A stretch of 36,884 nt of DNA from Zoogloea sp041911615 (GTDB taxonomy: Bacteria; Pseudomonadota; Gammaproteobacteria; Burkholderiales; Rhodocyclaceae), in assembly GCF_041911615.1 (NCBI RefSeq), contig NZ_JAYROR010000069.1, positions 1 to 36,884 on the forward strand, in the 5' to 3' direction. Below the pieces are notes generated by a model, which was given only the letters and a program-made list of their open reading frames with translations, made no database searches and was not told the DNA's origin. Below are positions 33,007-36,884 of the stretch, piece by piece (positions within the stretch are counted from its first letter, which is position 1; each line of letters begins with the position of its first letter). The translations under genes were made by a program, and so were the position numbers.

Positions 33007-33606
33007 ATGAAGCCTACCGCGCCCCTTGAATACACGGCGGACTGGCTCCGACGCTGCTTCGCGTCGGGGCGTGCCGGCGATTCGCCCGTCGAAGACGGCA
33101 TACCGGCCGGGCCGCTGCGTCCCGCCGCGGTGCTGGTCCCCATCGTGCTGCGAGCGCCCGAGCCTTCGGTCCTGCTCACGCGTCGAACGGACCACCTTCA
33201 TCATCACCCTGGGCAGGTCAGTTTTCCAGGTGGACGCGTCGAGACGCAGGATGCCTCGCCGCTCGACACCGCCCTGCGGGAAACTGAGGAGGAGATCGGG
33301 CTGCACCGCAACCAGGTCGAGTTGCTGGGGTGTCTGCCCGAGTATCGAACCGGCACGGGCTTCGAAATCACGCCCGTGGTGGGGCTGGTCTCGCCGCCTT
33401 TCAAGTTGAAGCTCGACACGTTCGAAGTGGCCGAGGCCTTCGAGGTCCCGCTCTCGTTCCTCCTCGATACGGCGAATCACCAGCGCCACGCGGCGGTGAT
33501 TCGCGGCAAGCGCCGCGAGTACTACGCGATGCCGTACGGTGACTATTTCATCTGGGGCGCGACTGCCGGCATGATCGTGAGTCTTCATCGATTCGTTTCG
33601 CAATGA
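33007..33606 (+). CDS. Nudix hydrolase, CoA pyrophosphatase type (NudL-like)
   Basis: 199 residues. The Nudix box GGRVETQDASPLDTALRETEEEIGL (about 76-100) is complete, with the REtEEEiG catalytic core. LLTRRTDHLHHHPGQVSFPGG just before it is the signature of the YeaB/NudL CoA-diphosphatase subfamily, which cleaves CoA and derivatives to phosphopantetheine and 3',5'-ADP. It lies 10 bp after the retropepsin gene, probably in the same transcript. Confidence 0.93.
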   Translation: MKPTAPLEYTADWLRRCFASGRAGDSPVEDGIPAGPLRPAAVLVPIVLRAPEPSVLLTRRTDHLHHHPGQVSFPGGRVETQDASPLDTALRETEEEIGLHRNQVELLGCLPEYRTGTGFEITPVVGLVSPPFKLKLDTFEVAEAFEVPLSFLLDTANHQRHAAVIRGKRREYYAMPYGDYFIWGATAGMIVSLHRFVSQ

Positions 33607-33617
33607 GCGAACGGCAT

Positions 33618-33645
33618 TTGTGTTGCGTCGGTTTGATGGTATCTT
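33618..33645 (+). promoter_or_regulatory. Possible promoter of the CobD/AmpE-like gene
   Basis: TTGTGT (33618-33623), 16-bp spacer, TATCTT (33640-33645), about 58 bp before the gene start. Weak match. Confidence 0.35.
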
Positions 33646-33703
33646 GGGCGCCTCCCCAATAGGCTTGACGAACCATGAGGGCTGATCGAAAGCCCCCCGC
33701 CGC

Positions 33704-34630
33704 ATGACCCTGTTTTCGCTGATCGTCGCGCTGCTCATCGAGCAACTTCGCCCGCTATCCGTTGCGCGTTTCGTCCAGACGCCCCTGCAGACGTTTGCCC
33801 GCTTCCTCGAGGACCGCTTCAACGACGGCGAGGCCCGCCATGGCGCAGTGGCGTGGTGGGTGGCGGTCATCACGGTGTGCTTCGTCTCGGCCCTGATCTA
33901 CTTTCTGCTCTGGAACATCCATTTCGCCCTGGCGATGGCGTTCAACGTCGTCGTCCTGTATCTCACGATGGGCTTCCGTCAGGTGAGCCATTTCTTCACC
34001 GACATTCAACTTGCGCTGCGGATGGGCGAGCTCGCCCGCGCCCGGCAACTGATCGGCGAGTGGCGGGGCCGCAGCCACGCCGAATCGAGTTCCAGCGAAG
34101 TCGCTCGCCTGGCGATCGAAGAGGCGCTCGTGGCGGCGCATCGCAATGTGTTCGGGGTGATCTTCTGGTTCGTGCTGATGCCTGGCCCGAGCGGTGCACT
34201 GCTGTATCGGCTGGCCCGTTTCTTTGACGAAGCGTGGGGGCGGCGTAGCGGGGATCTCGACTTCGGCGATTTCGGTGCTTTTGCGCAGAAGGCGTTTGCG
34301 GTGCTCGACTGGGTTCCGGTTAGACTGACCGCGGCTGCCTTTTCGATCGTTGGCGATTTCGAGGACGGCGTGTATTGCTGGCGTGCCCAGGCCAGCCAAT
34401 GGAAAGACAAGGCTTCCGGTATACTGGTTGCGAGCGGCGGCGGCGCCTTGGGCGTGCGTCTCGGCATGCCGATCTACGAATCGGGTGAAGTTGTTGAGCG
34501 GCCTGAAATGGGAATCGGCGACGAAGCCGACGCCGATTTCATGCAAAGTACTATCGGCTTGGTCTGGAGAACGCTGGTGCTGGTGTTTCTGGTGTTGGCA
34601 CTGCTCGGCGTGGCAAAGATGGGTTGGTAA
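33704..34630 (+). CDS. CobD/CbiB-family membrane protein (AmpE-like)
   Basis: 308 residues with about four hydrophobic helices: near 1-17, 48-72 (WWVAVITVCFVSALIYFLLWNIHFALAMAFNVVV, two adjacent), about 147-163 (NVFGVIFWFVLMPGPSGALLYRLARFF) and a C-terminal one (TLVLVFLVLALLGVAK). The LMPGPSGALLYRLA stretch is conserved with cobalamin CobD and with AmpE. No other B12 gene is in the window, so a regulatory or transport role as in AmpE (beta-lactamase signalling) is more likely than cobinamide synthesis. The thiolase gene follows by 30 bp. Confidence 0.88.
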   Translation: MTLFSLIVALLIEQLRPLSVARFVQTPLQTFARFLEDRFNDGEARHGAVAWWVAVITVCFVSALIYFLLWNIHFALAMAFNVVVLYLTMGFRQVSHFFTDIQLALRMGELARARQLIGEWRGRSHAESSSSEVARLAIEEALVAAHRNVFGVIFWFVLMPGPSGALLYRLARFFDEAWGRRSGDLDFGDFGAFAQKAFAVLDWVPVRLTAAAFSIVGDFEDGVYCWRAQASQWKDKASGILVASGGGALGVRLGMPIYESGEVVERPEMGIGDEADADFMQSTIGLVWRTLVLVFLVLALLGVAKMGW

Positions 34631-34660
34631 TTTCCGTAGTTATCGAGTGGAGGAATAAAT

Positions 34661-35845
34661 ATGGCTAATCGTGAAGTTGTGGTTTTGAGCGCAGTCCGTT
34701 CCGCGATCGGTGCCTTTGGCGGCGCCCTTGCCGATTTCGATACCAGCGAACTCGCTGGCATCGTGATGAAGGAGGCTGTTGCCCGGTCGACCGTCGATCC
34801 CCAATTGATCAACTACGTCACTGTCGGCACCACCATGCCGACCGACTCCCGTTACGCCTACGCTTCGCGTGTTGCCTCCATTCAGGCTGGCCTGTCGATG
34901 GATTCCGTGGCGATGCAGGTCTCCCGCCTGTGTGCTTCCGGCCTGCAGGGCATCGTGACCACCGCCCAGAACATCCTGCTTGGCGATGCCGATTACGGTA
35001 TCGGCGGCGGCGTTGAAGTCATGTCGAAGGCTGCCTACATGCTGCCGGCGCTGCGCTCCGGGGCGCGGATGGGCGACACCAAGGCCATCGACTCGATGGT
35101 TGCCGTGCTGACCGACCCGTTTGGCGTCGGCCACATGGGCATCACTGCCGAGAATCTGGCTGTCAAGCACAACATCAGCCGCGAAGAGCAGGACGCCTTT
35201 GCTGTCGAATCCCAGCGTCGTGCCGCTGCCGCAATTGATGCCGGTCACTTCAAGTCGCAGATCGTCCCGATCGTCAAGCAAACCCGCAAAGGCGACGTGG
35301 TCTTCGACACCGACGAGCATCTGAAGCGTGGCACCACGATGGAATCGCTGGCCAAGATGAAGCCGGCCTTCAAGAAGGACGGCACCGTCACCGCCGGTAA
35401 CGCTTCCGGCATCAACGATGGCGCGGCATTCTTCGTGCTGGCCGATGGCAACACCGCCGTGAATGCCGGTTACAAGCCGATGGCGCGCCTGGTGTCTTAC
35501 GCCGTTGCCGGTGTTCCGAACGACGTCATGGGCGAGGGCCCGATCCCGGCGACCAAGCTGGCGCTCAAGAAGGCTGGCCTGACGCTGGATCAGATGGATG
35601 TCATCGAGTCCAACGAAGCCTTTGCAGCCCAGGCGCTGACCGTCATGAAGGTGCTCGGTCTGGACCCGGCCAAGACCAACCCGAACGGCGGCGCGATTGC
35701 GCTGGGCCACCCGGTCGGCTGTTCCGGCGCGTTTATCGCTACCAAGGCGCTGTATGAACTGCAGCGTACCGGCGGCCGCTACGCGCTGGTCACGATGTGC
35801 ATCGGCGGCGGTCAAGGCATCGCGACGGTGTTCGAACGCATCTGA
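34661..35845 (+). CDS. Acetyl-CoA acetyltransferase / beta-ketothiolase (BktB-like)
   Basis: 394 residues, full thiolase. Catalytic residues are visible: acylated Cys91 in NRLC-type SRLCASGLQ, His350 in ALGHPVGCSGAF and Cys380 in MCIGGGQG. The overall sequence is close, from memory, to Cupriavidus BktB (for example TRKGDVVFDTDEH, TVTAGNASGINDGAA, ALGLDPAKTNPNGG types of stretches). It condenses acetyl-CoA, or acetyl- and short acyl-CoAs, reversibly; this could serve polyhydroxyalkanoate synthesis or degradation of ketoacyl-CoA. A good AGGAGGA-like site (GGAGGAAT) precedes the ATG. A terminator follows, so it ends its transcript. Confidence 0.95.
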   Translation: MANREVVVLSAVRSAIGAFGGALADFDTSELAGIVMKEAVARSTVDPQLINYVTVGTTMPTDSRYAYASRVASIQAGLSMDSVAMQVSRLCASGLQGIVTTAQNILLGDADYGIGGGVEVMSKAAYMLPALRSGARMGDTKAIDSMVAVLTDPFGVGHMGITAENLAVKHNISREEQDAFAVESQRRAAAAIDAGHFKSQIVPIVKQTRKGDVVFDTDEHLKRGTTMESLAKMKPAFKKDGTVTAGNASGINDGAAFFVLADGNTAVNAGYKPMARLVSYAVAGVPNDVMGEGPIPATKLALKKAGLTLDQMDVIESNEAFAAQALTVMKVLGLDPAKTNPNGGAIALGHPVGCSGAFIATKALYELQRTGGRYALVTMCIGGGQGIATVFERI

Positions 35846-35866
35846 GCGTTTGATTGTCGTATCGAG

Positions 35867-35895
35867 GGCCCCGTCTGATGGCGGGGCCTTTTTTT
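35867..35895 (+). terminator. Rho-independent terminator after the thiolase gene
   Basis: Stem GGCCCCGTC (35867-35875) with GGCGGGGCC (35880-35888), loop TGAT, then seven T (35889-35895), 22 bp past the thiolase stop codon. The stem includes one G-U pair. Confidence 0.92.
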
Positions 35896-35926
35896 GCAGA
35901 AGATCTCAACAAAGCTTAGAAAATGC

Positions 35927-35956
35927 TTGTCAAGAGGTATGGGTTTCCCATAAAAT
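35927..35956 (+). promoter_or_regulatory. rpsT promoter
   Basis: TTGTCA (35927-35932), 18-bp spacer, TAAAAT (35951-35956), 39 bp upstream of the rpsT ATG. Good sigma-70 match, giving rpsT its own transcript after the thiolase terminator. Confidence 0.75.
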
Positions 35957-35994
35957 CCATGGCTTTACTGCATTTCTTTCAGGATTACTAAAAG

Positions 35995-36270
35995 ATGGCC
36001 AACTCGGCACAAGCCCGTAAGCGCGCCCGTCAAGCTGTCAAGGCCCGCGCCCTCAACATGAGCCTGCGTTCGCGTCTGCGCACCGCCATCAAGGCCGTCC
36101 GCAAGGCGATCGGCGGCGGTGACAAGCAGGCTGCTCAGCAAGTTTTCGTCGCTTCCCAGCGCACGATCGACAGCATCGCTGACAAGAAGATCATCCACAA
36201 GAACAAGGCCGCTCGTCACAAGAGCCGTCTGTCTGCCGCCATCAAGGCGATGGGCGTCGCTGCCGCTTGA
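35995..36270 (+). CDS. rpsT: 30S ribosomal protein S20
   Basis: 91 residues, rich in Lys, Arg and Ala, beginning MANSAQARKRARQAVKARALNMSLRSRLRTAIKAVRKAI, the S20 signature, and carrying IHKNKAARHKSRLSAAI near the end. S20 binds 16S rRNA early in small-subunit assembly. It is monocistronic here: own promoter, and two terminators after it. In many betaproteobacteria murJ is near rpsT; here an IS66 element follows instead, so the usual downstream neighbour cannot be seen. Confidence 0.98.
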   Translation: MANSAQARKRARQAVKARALNMSLRSRLRTAIKAVRKAIGGGDKQAAQQVFVASQRTIDSIADKKIIHKNKAARHKSRLSAAIKAMGVAAA

Positions 36271-36287
36271 GTTTGATCCAGGTTGAG

Positions 36288-36311
36288 CCACTTCCTCCCG
36301 AAGTGGTTTTT
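36288..36311 (+). terminator. First rpsT terminator
   Basis: Stem CCACTTC (36288-36294) with GAAGTGG (36300-36306), 5-nt loop, followed by five T. It lies 17 bp past the S20 stop codon. Confidence 0.85.
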
Positions 36312-36316
36312 CCTTG

Positions 36317-36346
36317 AAAAAAAGACCGCTTCGGCGGTCTTTTTTT
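36317..36346. terminator. Second, bidirectional terminator
   Basis: AGACCGC (36323-36329) TTCG GCGGTCT (36334-36340), with a T run on the plus side (36341-36346) and an A run before it (36317-36322), so it can work on both strands. The minus-facing side would stop transcription coming out of the IS66 element. Confidence 0.88.
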
Positions 36347-36414
36347 GTTTGGGCCGCGTTATCTGCGGGGCTGCCATCTTGGCGCAGTCTTTTGGATCGA
36401 ATTGGTTTTCAGTT

Positions 36415-36884
36415 GTAAGCACCCGGCAATCCCCTCTTGACCGAGCCTCAGGCTGAATCCGGCCTCCACCGATGCGGCAGCAACTCCCCGATCCGACTCT
36501 GCTGCTGCGTCGGCAGACGGGTGAGGACGTCCTTCAGATAGGCGAACGGCTCATGCCCATTCAGGCGTGCCGACTGGATCAGGCTCATGATCGCCGCGGC
36601 CCGCTTGCCGGCGCGCAGCGAGCCGGCAAAGAGCCAGTTCTTGCGGCCGATGGCAATCGGCCGGATCTGGTTCTCGATCCAGTTGTTGTCGATGGGCACG
36701 CGGCCATCTGTCAGGTAATGGGTCAGCGCGGCCCAGCGTTTGAGGGTGTAGTCGATTGCTTTGGCGCTGGATGACCCGTTGGGGATCTGTCCCCGGCAGA
36801 CCAGCAGCCAGGCCTTCAAGTCTTCCAGCAGCGGCTGCGCCTGGCTCTGGCGCAGCGCCTGGCGAGCCTCGGCGTCCAGTGTCC
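36415..36884. mobile_element. IS66-family insertion sequence (partial, right part off the window)
   Basis: The outer end begins GTAAGC at 36415, the tip typical of IS66-family inverted repeats, 33 bp before the transposase stop. The 8 bases before it (36407-36414) would be one copy of the 8-bp target duplication. Only the transposase C-terminal end of the element is present. It sits 69 bp past the rpsT terminators. Confidence 0.85.
36448..36884 (-). CDS. IS66 transposase (TnpC), C-terminal part
   Basis: About 144 codons are visible; the frame stays open to the right edge (TLDAEARQALRQSQAQPLL...), so the true start lies outside. DGRVPIDNNWIENQIRPIAIGRKNWLFAGS holds the catalytic Glu of the DDE site and is the IS66 hallmark; SRIGELLPHRW near the end is the IS66_C tail. 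The frame is intact within the window, so the element may be active. Confidence 0.93.
   Translation of the reverse strand, partial: TLDAEARQALRQSQAQPLLEDLKAWLLVCRGQIPNGSSSAKAIDYTLKRWAALTHYLTDGRVPIDNNWIENQIRPIAIGRKNWLFAGSLRAGKRAAAIMSLIQSARLNGHEPFAYLKDVLTRLPTQQQSRIGELLPHRWRPDSA

Overview
The window reads as a chromosomal segment of a high-GC betaproteobacterium, most likely of the Rhodocyclales (Azoarcus/Thauera/Dechloromonas type). This rests on GC-rich codon use throughout, on the housekeeping set (mltG-tmk-holB-pilZ-tatD, argF-argG, mfd, rpsT) and on small families common in that group (DUF2788, DUF4936, YjfB-like). The genus is an inference. No tRNA, rRNA or CRISPR array was found.

Layout. 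(1) 1-11966, minus strand: a three-gene cell-surface/secretion cluster. A TolC-like lipoprotein (10152-11966) and a HlyD/RND-type periplasmic adaptor (9336-10139) are followed by a giant gene that is open for 3,102 codons from its ATG at 9306 and runs off the left edge. It has an N-terminal LEPR-like motif, a DUF4347 domain and about sixteen cadherin/Ig-like repeats. A jelly-roll module and a C-type lectin domain are nested inside repeats. (2) 12226-13032, plus: a dual-receiver response regulator whose first receiver lacks its phospho-acceptor. (3) 13045-18657, minus: ygfZ, a DUF4936 gene, a TANGO2/NRDE gene and mfd. (4) 18865-23426, plus: mltG, tmk, holB, pilZ, a TatD-family nuclease and a secreted ankyrin protein, with 4-nt start/stop overlaps at most junctions.

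(5) 23457-26255 is the accessory-looking island. It holds a 58-residue two-helix membrane protein (minus), a tyrosine recombinase (plus) and a KfrA-like coiled-coil DNA-binding protein (plus). Between the first two lies a 46-bp concentric dyad with a perfect LexA-type core (CTGT-N8-ACAG) over a sigma-70-like -10 element. Between the recombinase and the KfrA-like gene lies a perfect 25-bp palindrome. The gene pair resembles the TnpS/TnpT resolution systems of Tn4651-type transposons, but no transposase is near.

(6) 26362-28152, minus: an asparagine-synthetase-like protein without the catalytic Cys2. (7) 28153-28685: a long intergenic region with a candidate small RNA or leader. (8) 28686-35845, plus: argF, argG, a DUF2788 gene, ppnP, yajQ, a YjfB-like gene, a retropepsin-like protease, a Nudix hydrolase, a CobD/AmpE-like membrane protein and a BktB-like thiolase. 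(9) rpsT with its own promoter and terminators. (10) An IS66-family element starting at about 36415 and running off the right edge.

The parts most worth following up are the nested lectin architecture of the giant adhesin and the recombinase/KfrA/dyad island.
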